64,000 nt of DNA from Batkoa obscura (GCA_030770535.1 JASVEC010000006.1:124001-188000); one strand, 5' to 3'; shown: positions 13,001-26,094, counted from the stretch's first letter. A program made the numbers and translations. Notes: generated by a model from the letters alone, not told the origin.

Positions 13001-14374
13001 TACTTGACCAACATTAGCCGAAGTAGCTAATCGAAATATGATTTCTAATTTAGCTAATTTAACATAAATTGGATCATTATATTTACAAAAGAAAACTTTA
13101 ATTTCTTCTTTCAAAATGCCAGGATGTTTTTGAATAATTAATAAAATATTTCTTAAAGCTACATATTGTACTTCAGGTCCAGAAGATAATAAAGTAACTA
13201 AAATAAATTAGAACAAAATTATTAATTGCTTTTTTTATAGTCAAAATTTAAAATCATAGTCAAAAACTTACCAAGTGGTGGTGATAATTTTTTACAAAAA
13301 TTTAAAACATCATCTTCTTTACCCATATAATTCATTAAATAAATAATTACTTTAATAGCATTAAGAACTACACTGGCATTGGCGTGTTGTAATCGTGGCG
13401 CTACACGTTCAGCTAACATTTCAGCATCTCCAGGTTCTTGTGGTACTACATATAATAAAGTTTCAAGAATGTAAGCTTGACCCCATCTAATTGGATTACA
13501 TAAGTTAAAATGTTGATTTATAAAAATATAAATGGAAGGACTTACTCATTACATTCATTTAATGCAGCGATTAATTTACTAGCAATTCTAAGGTTGATTT
13601 GTAAAGTTAGTTCAGGTGAACGTTCCGATATTTCAGCTAATGCAGCTACCGCATTAGAAACCACCTAAAATCAATAAATCAATATTTCCATCCTTTTACA
13701 ATAATAAAAACATATCAAAAACACTTACCGTTGGATTGGAATCTAATAACAAATCTTTTAACATGGACATAAAACCTTCTTCATCAACTAAATTTCGATC
13801 ATAAGAATATAATTTAGCTACACAGGTAGCTGCCGTTTTTCGAACGTATGGATCACTATCTTTTAAACTTTTTCTTAATGGATCAATAAGAGAATCAATC
13901 ACTTCTTTAACTTGAATATAACTCATAGTACGTATAGCTAATGCTCGAATTAATGGATCTGGATCATTAACATCCTATGGTGAAAACAGATTAATATTAA
14001 TCATTATAAAAAAAGAAAGATCGATTTATTCACTTACTCTTAAAAAATAAGCAATAGCTGTTTTAGTTTGTTCTGGTTTAGCTCTCGAATAGTTAATCAA
14101 ATAAAGATAAACCATTTTTTTAATTTCTAGTACATTGATTTGCATACAAGCTACTACATCTGTGTATAATGAAGACATATCATTTCCCATGGTCATGTTG
14201 GCTACTATCTTTTTCATCACTGTTTTCTTTTTTTGATGCTTGGGATCTTTTTTATCGGAGTTTAGCTCATTGCGAAGTTCTTGGATTTTACCTAAAAGAG
14301 AAGAAGATTACTATGTTACTTATTATAATCTATGCTAAAGATGTACCCCGTTGAAAATATTTAGCATCCGACAT
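10009..14374 (-). CDS. AP-1/AP-2 clathrin adaptor complex, beta subunit
   Basis: Large subunit of a clathrin adaptor that links clathrin and cargo at the Golgi/endosome or plasma membrane. The spliced minus-strand frame starts [20 protein letters not shown], the family N-terminus, and continues with the HEAT-repeat trunk: [73 protein letters not shown]. Next comes a hinge rich in Asn (about 11,113-11,990), then the ear, with [13 protein letters not shown] and a C-terminal platform ending in [10 protein letters not shown]. At least ten short introns interrupt it. The first splice (CGG-G to GTAAAATCC) joins FQRG to KIQ. Length, about 1,170 residues, exceeds the usual ~940 because of the Asn-rich hinge. 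AP-1 and AP-2 beta cannot be told apart from this sequence alone. No inactivating change seen. Confidence 0.9.
11113..11990 (-). repeat. Asn-rich low-complexity hinge of beta-adaptin
   Basis: Coding low-complexity block with runs of AAT/AAC codons (for example NNNNNNGNN) mixed with Ser, Gln and Phe. It lies exactly where the flexible clathrin-binding hinge sits in the family. Segments such as DLDSG and LLDLD resemble the short acidic/hydrophobic clathrin-box style (L-L-D-L-D), near 11,755-11,775. Confidence 0.75.
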
Positions 14375-14721
14375 GTTGTATATTGTTTTTTTGTCAATTG
14401 AAAACTAGTCAACTATTTTTATTTAAGTTAAATTTATCAGTTTTTGGGTAAATTTGTTCAACTTACAAATGAATCATTTATAAGCAATCCATTTTAATTG
14501 GTTCAATTGAATTCCAACAGTATTTTCGAAGTCTTTTGAAGCCACAATTGAATTTATAATTTAAATTTAATATCAAATAAGTACACTATTTTGATTGTTT
14601 AAAGAATAGCTCAAAACCCTCATTGCTATTTTTTAAAATCTAACTTTAGTTTAATTAAAGTAATAGAATCATTTTTGTTTTTTTAATACTTATTAATTTA
14701 GTTATATAAAGAAAAACGGAA

Positions 14722-15358
14722 ATGAGTAAATCCACTTTAATAACCAATTTAAAAGTATACACGAATACATTATTAAAAAAGAATGGTTACACTCAATTAG
14801 TGATGCCCAAAGTATCCTATCTATAATTGTAAAAAACTTATTGATTAACAGCACTTCAGTCATGGGCCCTAGTTGACGCGGACAATGGTAAAGTAACTCA
14901 TCAATTTCAAGTGGAAGAAAAACATTTAGTAAGAAAAAATTGATAGAAAATAATGAAATCTTTTATTAATTTGTTTTTCCTAATTTCAGAATATCAATGA
15001 TAGTTTACATGGAGGTTTTTTAGCTACCTTAATTGATATGGGTGGTACCTTAGCCATCAATACCATGGATTTAAAACAAACAGGAGTTTCTACCGATATC
15101 AATATTAGTTATTTAGCTGGAGCTAAGTTGGGGGAGACAGTAAAGATGGTAATAATCTAATGGTTTTAAAGATTTTTATTACTTTTATTATTTTGGTTGC
15201 TAATCATACAGTAGTCCTCTCAAGTGGATAAACTTGGAAAAAATTTAGCTTATACATCTGTAAAAATATGGAAAGAACAAGGAGATAAACAAAAGGTTAT
15301 TGCATTGGGTAGACATACCAAGTTTATTAGATATGCGGTGGAAGGGAAAGAAGGCTAG
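14722..15358 (+). CDS. ACOT13-like hotdog-fold acyl-CoA thioesterase
   Basis: Small thioesterase of the PaaI/ACOT13 family, expected to hydrolyse acyl-CoA thioesters, probably in mitochondria. Features follow the family in order: VEEKHLNINDSLHGGFLATLIDMGG with the conserved Asn, HGG and Asp, then GVSTDINISYLAGAKLGE, GKNLAYTSVKIW and GRHTKF near the C-terminus. Three introns: one starting at a GT inside AATGGTTAC and ending at TTAACAG (about 14,785-14,850), one near 14,930-14,990, and one near 15,149-15,212. The product is about 145 residues, the normal size. The first intron has a GTTAC donor, weaker than most here, so that junction is the least certain part. The N-terminus is short and basic (MSKSTLITNLKVYTNTLLKK), compatible with mitochondrial import but not proof. 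Confidence 0.85.
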
Positions 15359-17736
15359 AGAAATTAAAGTCAAGTCCTAGGGTTAAGGATAAGCTTGGGA
15401 TTTCCTATAGCTTTTTTTAAATAAATTTTATATATGGGTAGGTTTAAAAGCTCAGTTAAAGTTAAGGATAAAACTTTACATTTCATATTTTTTGTTCATT
15501 TTGTGTGTAGCGTAAATTTTTGAAAATTCTTTAGATAAATACTGGATAAAAAGTTCCCATATAAGTAATTTTAATTAGGCAAAAAGCAAATAATTTCATA
15601 GCACCTTTGTCTAATTCCAATTTTTGCTAAAAATCTAAATTGGATAAAATTAAACCAGGCTTTTAAACTGACCCATACTAAGTATTTCTGTATGTTTTTT
15701 TTTGAGCAAGAAAGATAGCAAGCATGTTATTAGCTATAATAAAAAATCAAATTTTATAAAAATGTTTGATAAAGGTTTAATTTTAACAAACAGTTTAATT
15801 AACAATTTTAAAACACCTTATTTAATTACTAAATAACTGATAAATTGTTTTTGATTTTGATTTTATTATTGAGGATGTATTTTTTTTAAAATTTTACTAT
15901 TAATTATTCCACTAAGTAGCATTTGGAAAATAGAAAAAGTGATAAAAAAAACACCTTTATTAGTAATAAGATGCTGCATTATTATTTTTTTAAAAAAAAG
16001 TTTAAAAAATAAAAACAAAGTTAGTAATATAAGATTTTTTTTTATCTGAAATTTTTTTAAATTATAAATATCAAAATTCTTAATTTTGCAGTTTTATAGT
16101 TAAAATTTGCTTAAAAACATTTAAAATATTCAATACAAAAATATGCTAACATAATTTTAGGCTAATTTTTTATAATTTATAAAAAAATTAATACTTGTAA
16201 TTAAACAATTATTAAATAACTAGTGTTTTATAATTTTATGAATATAAATACAATTAAAAATAATAATGATTTAATGATTTTTTATTTTTATTTTTAATTA
16301 TTTAAAATGGCTTTTTAAATAGTTGTAAATAGTTTCTACTTTTTTTATATTAAAAGGAATTTGTGGTAGATTTTTATCTTATGGGAATTTAAGCTTATTT
16401 TAATATTAGTTAGTTAAAACACTTTATAAGTTTGGTAGCAGTCAAAAAAAATAAAAATCACTTTATAAACTTTTATTTGTTTAAAAAAAATCATTTTAAA
16501 TAATAAATAGATATTAAAGACTAATTAATCTGCTTTAATAAATTAAACCCTGCCCTAACTTTCTTCAATTTTGACTCTAACATTAACCCTCCCCAACTTT
16601 AGCTTTGACCTTTACTATATACAGACTGTTTTTCTAAGCTTGAAAAGCTTCTTGTTTTTTTTGGTTATGACTTTTTTTAACTATGAACAAAATAAATTCT
16701 GCAAAATTGACGGAAAAAATTGATCTCTATTTTTCTTGGCTGCGACCTGATTTTTAATTTTTTTGTCCCTTTCCTATGCAACATAAAAATTCAAAATCAG
16801 TCAAATCTTTACGAAAAATATATCAAATTGTATATTATAAAGCTAAACAAAAAGACGACTATTTTTGTAGCAGGAATGTTTTATCAACAGGTTTTATTAA
16901 AGATAAAACAGTAAAGAAATTGAACTTTAGTTTTAAACTAACTGATATTAAAGCTACCAGTCCTTTGGATAGCACAAGCAAGTTAAATTCGTCACCATTT
17001 CTATGCCAAAGTGCATCATAACAAGCCTAATTGATCATAATTTCATCAACCACTATTAAGTCAAGACGAGTTAGATTCGTCAAAGTTAACCGTAGCTAAA
17101 TATAGAGTTGTAATATAATTAGTAGAAGTTTGATAGAAAAATTCTATTCTGATTAAACATAATTTTTGAAAACTTTGTTATTCAAGTTGTTCAATTTTCA
17201 AGCTAATAAATTTAAGGCTAAACGGCTAAGAATAATTACTTTATTCTGAAAAAAATCTTCAATCTAAAAATAAATTCTTTTAGTGAATGTAAATAAGATA
17301 TTTTTTATTGGTTGATAACGAATCCTAATATTTTTTGGACGTAGCAGGTGGCTTAAAATATCGAACAGTTTTAAGTTTGCCAGCCTTTCAATTCAATAGC
17401 ATTAGAAATAAAATATTATATAATATTAACCTTATTACATTATTTTATTATAAAAACACTAGCCTATTCAATGATTAACAAAGGTATTTAAATCAATAAC
17501 AAGCCTGGTTTTATAATGAACACGTCAATGATTGGTTAAGTGTTGGATTTTAATATGTAACAATATATTCCGACTTTTAGTTAATTTCAATTTAAAATTA
17601 ACTGTTAAAAAATCAATCAGTTCAATTTTCTATTTGAAATTTTAAAGAAGCTTAATCTTTCTAATTTATCCTTGAATACTTTTATTATAGTACCTAAATT
17701 GATTAATATACTCTCTTATTCTATTCTATAATTACA
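15359..17736. other. 2.4-kb gene-poor intergenic region
   Basis: Long AT-rich spacer with a MITE relic at about 15,871-15,960. Overlapping plus-strand frames at 16,720-17,021 are short, low in conserved-looking sequence and probably spurious. A pyrimidine-rich patch at about 16,545-16,620 holds two similar CCCT-containing strings. I see no convincing gene. Confidence 0.5.
15871..15960 (+). mobile_element. Degraded copy of the ATATGGGGATG MITE
   Basis: Starts GAGGATGTATTTTTTTT and ends GATAAAAAAAACACC, in the same order as the intact copies at 23,731 and 24,148, with a recognisable CCACTAAGTAGCATTTGGAA core in place of CCACTCAAATAGCGCTTAAA. Both termini are eroded. It is the only copy I found inside the main housekeeping regions. 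Confidence 0.6.
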
Positions 17737-19214
17737 ATGAAAACTGTTACTATCGGTGGTAAGTATTTATTTTATAATATGGGCTTAATTAATATATTTG
17801 ATTATAGGAAACCTTAAATTAGCCTGTGTGGTAACCATATTTAAAATGTATTAAAAAATTTATGTTAATTAAAATTTAGCTAGTCGGATTACCTGCAAGA
17901 GGTAAAACATTTATTGGTCAAAAAGGTATTAAATATAGTAAACATTTTCTATTTGTTAAAAATAAAAAGTTTCAAGATATCTTCGCTGGCTTGGAATCAG
18001 TACAAAGGTATTTAACGTTGGGAACTATAGAAGACGTGACTGGGGAGCTTCTCAGCCCCATACTTTTTTTGACCCTAATAATGAAGAAGCTAAACATCAA
18101 AGGGAACAAAGTGCTAAAGAAGCACTTGAAGATATGTTTAACTGGTTTGAAGAGCATGGTGGAGAAGTAGGGATTTACGACGCAACTAATTCAACAAAAG
18201 AGAGACGTGATTTTATTTTAGATTTGTGTAGCCAAAATGATGTACAAGTAATGTTTGCAGAGTCTGTTTGTGATGATGAAGAACTCATTCTTCAAAACAT
18301 TATTGCAGTAAAAACAAATTCACCAGATTATGCTCAGTTAGAAGAAAAGCAAGTCGCAGTTCAAGATTTCAAAAACAGAATATCTCATTATGAAAAAGCC
18401 TATCAAACTATTGAAGAATTAGATTTAACTTATATAAAGATTATTAATGTTGGAGCCAAATATGTGGTGAATCGTATTAGAGGTTACCTTGAATCACGTA
18501 TTGTATACTATTTGATGAATTTACATATTGCACCGCGATCTATTTTTATAAGTAGAGTAAGTTTAATTTTAGAAAATTTAACACAAATTAAAAATTATTT
18601 AGCATGGTGAAAGTATATATAACACAGAAGGTAAAATTGGAGGCGATTCAGAGCTTTCACCTCAAGGCTCTCAATATTCAGAGACTTTACCCTTACTTAT
18701 TAGTAAAAATTTTGATACTTCAAACCTTAAAGTATGGACTTCTACAATGAAGCGTACCATTGCTACCGGAAAAAATCTTCCATATCCAAAATTACAATGG
18801 AAAGCTCTAGATGAATTAGACGCTGGTGTGTGTGATGGTTTGACTTATGAAGAAATTGCTGAAAAATATCCAGAAGATTATGCAAATAGGGATGATGATA
18901 AACTTAGTTATCGTTATCGTGGAGGAGAATCTTACAAGGATGTCATTTTGAGGCTCGAACCGGTTATCATGGAGTTAGAAAGACAACAAAATATTCTCAT
19001 TATTGGCCATCAAGCTATATTAAGATGTATCTATGGGTATTTTATGGATCTTCCACAAAGTGAGATCCCATACATTAAAATTCCTTTACATACTGTTATC
19101 AAACTTACACCTATGGCTTATGGTACAGTAGAAGAACGCTTTTCTGCCGAAATTGAAGCCGTTGACACTCACCGCCCTAAACCAGAAAAAAGTTCACCAC
19201 CACTTAATCATTAA
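17737..19214 (+). CDS. PFKFB: 6-phosphofructo-2-kinase/fructose-2,6-bisphosphatase
   Basis: Bifunctional enzyme that makes and destroys fructose 2,6-bisphosphate, the activator of phosphofructokinase, and so sets glycolytic flux. Splicing of four short introns gives MKTVTIGGNLKLACV, then VGLPARGKTF (kinase P-loop), SRYLRWLGISTKVFNVG with NYRR, DPNNEEA, IYDATNSTKERR, ESVCDD and SPDY, all conserved in the kinase half. The last intron splits the phosphatase signature, restoring ISRHGE (phosphohistidine); GGDSELSPQG, ELDAGVCDGLTYEEI, YRYRGGESYKD and IGHQAILR follow. Both catalytic halves look complete, about 430 residues. The N-terminal extension before the P-loop is short, so little regulatory tail is present. 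An intron of about 45 nt lies just after the P-loop exon. Confidence 0.95.
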
Positions 19215-19894
19215 TTTGTTTTAAGGTTCACATTGTTTTTTTCTCTTTTTGTTTTTTAATTATCTTTAAATTGTATCTTTTTAGTTTAGAAAACAAAGTT
19301 GGATTTTTTAGGGATCTATAAAATTTATTATTTTATTTTTAATACTTTTAACTTATTTTGCTCTTTTAATAATATTTTTTATTCAACTACTATTTTAACT
19401 CGTTGTTTCTTATATACTTCCTTTAATATCAGTCGAAACTTTCTACTAAATTTGATTTAAAGTTAATTTTATATTTAGATACTCAACATTATCTTTGACT
19501 GTATCTGTTGCTCAATTACTTAATAAATTACAAATCCTTTAACAGAAAAATATTAATCATAAAAGCAATATTTTAATTAGTGTTAGAAGCAATATTATTT
19601 TTTAGAAATCATGAAGTTTTATTTAGCATTCATTTCATTATAAATCTTTTTAAATTTTTAAATTTATTACAAATATTATAGTAATTTAAATAAAACTTTA
19701 ATGAACTTTATACTACACACAATAACTTATTAAACATTAAATTTAAGTTTGGATCTTTTTATTTTTTAAATACGTTTAATATTCCAAGCTAACGAACATT
19801 GTACAAACAAGACATGCAAATGGGTCCAGCAGCCCATAACGTTTTGATAAACTTAAAATCTTTTTTATTATTATTTTTCATTTTTTAATTAAGA
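19215..19894. other. Convergent intergenic region, no gene seen
   Basis: About 680 bases of AT-rich DNA between the 3' ends of PFKFB and the Mkt1 gene. A less AT-rich patch at 19,785-19,850 has no open frame. Confidence 0.5.
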
Positions 19895-22773
19895 TTATAG
19901 TCGTTTGTTAGATAGCCATTCATTTGCATCAATAAATTGTTGTACAATTACATCACCTTCTTTTGAGTTCCCTTTTAATGTTATAATTGCACTGTACACT
20001 TGATCCCAGAAATCAAATCCTCGGAAAAGATCCTCTTGTACATCCGCACAAGATGCAAATGTTTTGGGTAATTGAGAAGGTTCGAACCAATGGTTTATGT
20101 CAGTTTCTGGGTATTGACAAACACGATCTAAAAAGAGTTTGGCTAGCACACCTAAAGCAGTATTTGTTTCTTGTACAAATGGAAGACTATATAATAGTTA
20201 TAAAAAGTTTAATAAAGTTTAATAAAATTTACCGTTGTGCAATTTTTGTAATATCGGTTCTAGGCTTTACAGCTTCCCCACCAAGTATTATACCCATTGC
20301 TACCATCTCGACATAATGACGTAAACTGCGGGATACGAGTCTAGCACAACTTTGGAAGCATAAAAGATTACGATCCACTGGCCCTTCCCATGGTGCCGTC
20401 TAATTTTTTTAATATTATAATTTTCTAATAAAAAAGTTTTACTTCATAACCAACTGTAATAAGAGATACGACTCTGGAAAAAAGACGAGCATGAGGGAGT
20501 TCATTTTCTATTTTTTTAAAATTAGTCAAGGATTTTTGAATTCAAAAGAAATACCTGGAATATGAGTGGTACACATATCTTTATACTCAAATTCATATGG
20601 TTGGTTATTAAGGAGACCAAGTTTAAAGAGTTCTAAAGCTATAATCAACCCTTCCATACCATCATTGGGCATGTCTTCAAACCCATCTATAGCACTGTTC
20701 AATGCATTACCATAAGGATAAGTCCCATTAGGATGAGCAAGCATTCTAATATATAAAATTTAAAAATTTAAAAGAACCAATAAAAGCAAAATTACCCTCG
20801 AAGTTCAAGGAAACGTGTAATCGTGGTAACCAAAATTTGATCTACAGTTTTTAAGAGTGGAATTGGTCCAGAATCTTCAATTTCTAGAAACTTTGGTGAT
20901 TGAGCAGCAATAGCGGCAAAGAATATATCAGATTCTCCTTGGAACTAAAATTGTGTAAGCATGATATTATTTATGATTAAATAATAGTATACATTTTGGC
21001 GTTGTTTTTCAGCTTCAATGAGATCGTGATTGCAGCGCCATTTAGCAGTATGTAACTTTGGAAGAACAACACTGTCATAAGGAATAAGATTATGCTCTTC
21101 TTTAGGCTCAAACCAATATACAGCATGCTTAAGTTCAAAATTTTAAAATCTTTAAATTAAAGTTTTTTTAAAAACAACTTACCACTTTACGTGATTGGAA
21201 GAATCCATGTAAATGTCTGGTTAATAAAGCTAAAGTTTGAGATCTGATTTCAATCAAGTCATTTAACAATTTGCGGTACTCCTTAAATCCATTACAAAGT
21301 GGTTGTGTGTCTACTATAATACCAGTAATCAATGCACTAACAACCTTATCAAAATGTTAAAAAAATATTTTTTTAAATATTTAAAAAAACTACATGATGG
21401 CTTATAAGTCCCTTTGATAAATAATAGTAAACTTCGTCAGGTAAACGATGCCCCATAAAAGTTTGTAAGTCGCTGTATAATGTTAGTAAATTAAATAGCA
21501 ATAATATTAAAAATATACTTTGGAGCAGTTTCAGCATTACAAGGTTCAACTACTCCGGATCTGCTAAGATAAGGTTGGTACTTGACAGAGCAGACAGCTC
21601 TACAGTAATTATCAACATAGTTTGTTCTGGCTACCTAAAATCATTCAGTCTAATGTCAAATAATAGCAGGTAAATTACTACCTCTGGATGTTCAGTGAAT
21701 GCCTGAACAGCATTGAACCCAGTTTTATGGTGCCTGACCATCTCCAAAGCAGCTGAAATGAATGTTATTATAAAAATGGAATTTTTGTCAAATATCTTAC
21801 ATTTGAAAATTGAATTATTAGTATCGCTTGCAAGTGGAGGGAATGTGGAGCAGTAATCAAATCCAGCCAAAACAGCAATATCCAAAAGCTGGTCATCATT
21901 AATTTGCATTTCTTGAAGAGCTTTACTTTTATGAATAAATGTAAACTCATTTTTCTGTGAAAAAGTTAGAAAAATTTAAATGACAAAAAAAAAGTTTTAC
22001 CTCAAAATTAATTGAAGTAATTAATTTTTCTACTCCAAACAACAAAGCCTCGGTTCCAGCGAGTACAGCGTGTGCTTGTCCCATTCTGGAGATGTAAGCT
22101 ATCTATAAGAAATAAGTATTTTAAATTGATGATTGAATAATAATTACTTGAGCCCAAGAAGAATATGGCGCACGAATAAAGTCTTCATTATTTTCAGTCA
22201 AAGTCTTGAATACAATATTTAAAAGTTCAGGCTGATATGTTGAAGCTAAAATATGTTAATATTAAAAATTAATTAATTAAAACTTTGAAATTACTGGCTG
22301 TATTCCAAAAAGAAGTAGCAAGTTCCGAATTTCCCTTTTCATACGCTTCCCAAGCTTGTGTACGTTTAACGGGACGTTTATCCTCAGCACTAAAAGGTCT
22401 GTCTTTTTTAAAGGGGGTCAATGAGGTAAATACGAAAGTGGCTTTAATTCCATTAGATCTTAAATCTTATTAGTACTTTGAATTAATAGTTGAAATGTCA
22501 ATTAATTACTTGAAATAGTTAAGTTCCTTAATAATATAATCATCTAAACCTATAGGCGCCCCTCCCATAGCGACAGTGGGAGATTCTTTATTGCTTCCTG
22601 TTAAAATCTTTTTCAACCATAAGTGACCCTCGACTAATATTTTACAATCTTTAAGGAGATTTAATGGTACAGTTTGAATGAGTTGATGGTCTGCTAAATA
22701 AACTATATTTTTTTTTAATTTGTGATCAGAGTATTTTATTATCCTTTTTACCTTCGAAATTGCGTACACCCAT
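19895..22773 (-). CDS. MKT1: Mkt1-like post-transcriptional regulator (XPG-fold)
   Basis: Mkt1 is an XPG/FEN1-fold protein without known nuclease activity that works with Pbp1 in post-transcriptional control of mRNAs. The spliced minus-strand frame starts MGVRNFEVYLADHQLIQTVPLNLLKDC (XPG N domain), with the first intron after MGVRNFE. It continues with APIGLDDYIIKEL, AWEAYEKGNSELA, TENNEDFIRAPYSSWAQ, IAYISRMGQAHAVLAGTEALLFGV (XPG I domain) and DDQLLDIAVLAGFDYCSTFPPLA. The order matches yeast Mkt1 closely, including the APYSSW element. The C-terminal half, with about ten short introns, fits the M2 dsRNA maintenance domains of the family and ends ...ANEWLSNKRL. Estimated length about 770 residues. 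The acidic metal-site residues of true FEN1 nucleases are not obvious here, as is normal for Mkt1. Confidence 0.82.
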
Positions 22774-23730
22774 AGTTATTGTTTACTTTTTGAGGAATAA
22801 ATATAAGGATATGTATGATACCTTGATTCTTTATTTTTTTGATTTGTTAGAAACCAAATTTTCATCAATTAACTTCCTTAAAAGTTCACTTTATTTCTGT
22901 TTAATCCAATTAAACAGATGGAAAGGGGAAATGATTAAACAAGCAAATAGATTCTATTTATTTTAGTAAATTTAGAATAAAAATAAGAGTTGCAATGTAA
23001 TAAATTATACCTACGTTGTTTGATCATTTTGGCTGCTATTTACTTAAAGTTAAAATAAATTATACAAAATGATTTTACTATGTAGTCACAATTACTATAA
23101 GTAGTACTAAGAAATAGGTTTTAAGTTTTAGCATTTAAAGGTATGTATAGGGATGTTTAAATTAGTTTCAGAATTTAGTTAAAATTAATCCAAATTTAAA
23201 AACTTAAATTTGTAAAGTCCTTAACATGATTAGTTAAATTTAAAAAGCTTAAAATTAGATTTCTTTATTTAAAAGTTATTTTTTTTAAATAATTAATTCC
23301 CTTGATTATATGATTTAAATTATTTTTATTAAATGTTTAATAGATATATAATATATATATAATTATTTGGCTTTATTTTTTATCAAAATAAAAATAAGAT
23401 GCAAGCTTTTATAATTAAACTTTAAAATGAAATTTTTAATATTTTTAATATAATGAGGAAAAGCACATTATACAGATATTATAATTTATTTACATTTTAA
23501 TAGTTATTTATAATAACCTAGAATTTATGGAATTTTATAATAAAATGAAAAAAGAGATATGTTGTTAAAGTTTATTATTATTAATAATAAATTTAATCAA
23601 ACAATATATAAAATTAATGCTTTAAAAAAAATAAAAAACCAAAACTAATAACAATATTATTGTCAATTATAGCTTTAATATATTCTTTTAATGAGTATAA
23701 AAGTTTTAGATTTAATATAAGTAGAAATCA

Positions 23731-23837
23731 ATATGGGGATGTATTTTTCTGTTTGAGAATTTTACCAACAATCTTTCCACTCAAATAGCGCTTAAAAAAT
23801 GAAAAAAATAATGAAACCAAAAAAAACATCCCCATAT
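23731..23837 (+). mobile_element. MITE, ATATGGGGATG family, full-length copy
   Basis: 107 bp bounded by an imperfect terminal inverted repeat: ATATGGGGATGTATTTTT at the left and, read on the other strand, ATATGGGGATGTTTTTTTT at the right. The core has CTTTCCACTCAAATAGCG. It has no coding capacity, and the TIR and size fit a non-autonomous DNA element. Because the TIR begins with AT/TA, the target duplication is ambiguous (possibly TA). Confidence 0.8.
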
Positions 23838-24147
23838 AATTATTCAAAAATAATTAATAATAATAAAATATTAACATTATAACCTATTATTAAAAATATA
23901 AAAAAAATTAAAAATAAGCAAATTAAAATTATTATGTAATATTTATTTAATAATTCAAACATTTTATCAAGATTTAATAATAATAATATGATAATAAAAA
24001 ATAAAACAGAGATAAAAAAATCTTTTAATAAATAAATAAAACTATATAAATTATATAGATTTTGTATTAATACTCATAACTTTTATTATTTAATTTTTTA
24101 ATAATTTTATTAAGTGTTTTTTATCATAATTTTAAACTTTAAATAAA

Positions 24148-24254
24148 ATATGAGGATGTATTTTTTTGTTTAAGGATTTTACTAACAATCTTTCCACTCA
24201 AATAGCGCTTAAAAGATAGAAAAAATAATGAAACCAAAAAAAACACCCCCATAT
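24148..24254 (+). mobile_element. MITE, ATATGGGGATG family, full-length copy
   Basis: Same length (107 bp) and layout as the copy at 23,731, with about 90% identity over the core; begins ATATGAGGATGTA and ends CACCCCCATAT. The two copies lie in the same orientation about 310 bp apart. Confidence 0.8.
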
Positions 24255-24369
24255 GGAGATAAAAATAAGACCAAATTTAATAAATTTAGATTATTATAAT
24301 AAATAAACTACATCAGTGTTAAAGTTTTATAGAAATATGTATTTATTTACATACTATAACTTTGATTAA

Positions 24370-24930
24370 TATCAATATACAAGTTATATTGGTAAAAGTC
24401 TTGCTACCCAGGAGTTTCTACTAAATTTATTAGAAATTCCGTTAACTTGTGTGAAAGTTTGATACTCAATAGTTGAAGTTAAAAGCAGTTTTTGGTTGAT
24501 TAACTTGCCTTGAGTCAAATGGTCTTAGTTTATATAACTAAGACAGACTTAAATCAATAGGAATAATACGTAATACGCTACGAATTATGTAAAACAAATA
24601 TAATAGAAGATACTACTGTAAAATCTACGTAAAATACTATAAGACTTAGTGGCTTTATTAAAGGTACGATATCAGGGAGTAATTCAATTAAAAAAGCGTC
24701 GAGTTATCATCGAGTTATTATGAAGAATCTCTTTTATACTCTTTGCAATATGAAGTTAGGAATCCTCACAGAAAATCAAAACAAGGAACTCCGGAATGAT
24801 TATACCACATGGTTCATGGTCAAATTGATTACAAGACTACAACTAGTTTTGTAAACAAGTTAAATCATTATTATCTTATAATTAATCCGAGAGCTGATAA
24901 ACCAATATTTCACACTTGTAATGTAAATTA
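24370..24930. other. Compositionally distinct island without a gene
   Basis: This stretch is noticeably less AT-rich than its surroundings and lacks long homopolymers, but neither strand has a long open frame. It contains a perfect 9-bp hairpin (GTCTTAGTT and AACTAAGAC, loop TATAT, 24,522-24,544) and a short direct repeat TCGAGTTAT near 24,700. It could be an RNA gene, a decayed element or an old gene remnant. I cannot decide. Confidence 0.35.
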
Positions 24931-25025
24931 TAATGAAACAATTTAAAATTGTGTTAGGTACTTTTGATTTTTAATAAAGAATTTATTTTTATAGAACTTT
25001 AAGCAAAGTTTTAAAATATAAATTT

Positions 25026-25070
25026 TTCAAAAATTAGATAAAAAAATGAAACCAATTTAAACATCCTCAT
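25026..25070 (+). mobile_element. Right-end fragment of the ATATGGGGATG MITE
   Basis: The string AAAAAATGAAACC followed by AAACATCCTCAT matches the right end of the intact MITE copies; no left end is found nearby. Confidence 0.45.
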
Positions 25071-26094
25071 GTTTAATCTTTTATGAAAGCTAATAAATTA
25101 ACACAGATATTAGAACCTTAAAACAGCTCAAAATTTAAAATCTAAATGATGAACAGATACTAATATTAAATGATAAATGTAAATAATCTGTTTTGACATA
25201 CTTTTACATAAAATAACAATATAATACATTTATATAAAAATACTTCAAATTTTACTATATGATAAAAGCAAGATTAATGAATTTTAGTCCTTATTAATTG
25301 ACATAAAATCAATTAAATGCTAATCATTTATAATAATTATTAAAACACCAAAGCTAATTTTTAAATAGCATAGATTAATTTTGTATACACTTAGTCATGA
25401 ATATTTATACGGGCTATGTTTTTTGAAATAATTGTTATTAAAAATAGTATAAACTATTTAAAAATAAATTCAAGAATAAATTAGAATGTTAGATAATAAG
25501 CATTTACTATCATTTTTTGAAAAGTAACATTATGAATAATAATAGCATATAGGTTAGCAACGAAACCTCATATATCTAAATATTGTTTTAATAGAGAATA
25601 TAAGATATTAAATTTAATGAATGTTTTTCGGGGAAACTTATACATTTCAAATTATTTTAATGTTGTAAAAACTAAAACGGGTGTTATAGATATAATATTT
25701 AAAGGTAATCGTCATAGTATATATAAAGTTGACATATCTAATATATAAAATAGATGATAGCTTAGTTGTCTAGAATTCTAAATAAATTACTTTTTTTTAA
25801 ATTTTGTTGAATAAAAGTCTTTTAAATAAAATAAAAAAGATTGTTCTTTTATTGATAATAAATTACAATCTAAAAATAGAATTTTATAATAATTGCTTTT
25901 CGAAAAACTGGCATTAACTTTGAGATGGAATTTCGTATAAATGCAGTCAAAATATCAAAACAAATTCATTCATAAATTTTGTACCTTATGATATAAGCAA
26001 TAATTGAATTCTAAAAATAAAAATTCAATCATTTAGAATATTCCAATACTATTTAAATAATATTTGAACTATTTTTATTTTACTTTTAACTCGA

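Larger units (their letters stand above)
22774..26094. other. 3.3-kb gene-poor region with MITEs
   Basis: No credible gene on either strand. Contains two full MITE copies (23,731 and 24,148), a right-end fragment near 25,030-25,070, and a less AT-rich, structurally odd island at about 24,370-24,930 that has no long frame but holds a perfect hairpin. The remainder is A/T homopolymer-rich. Confidence 0.55.

Noticed and set aside
16545-16620. CCCT-containing pyrimidine-rich patch as interstitial telomere repeat
   Set aside because: Only two irregular matches and no regular unit; too weak to call a telomeric repeat.
16720-17021. Two overlapping small frames in the spacer after the thioesterase
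   Set aside because: Overlapping frames, no splicing support and no recognisable motif; likely chance.
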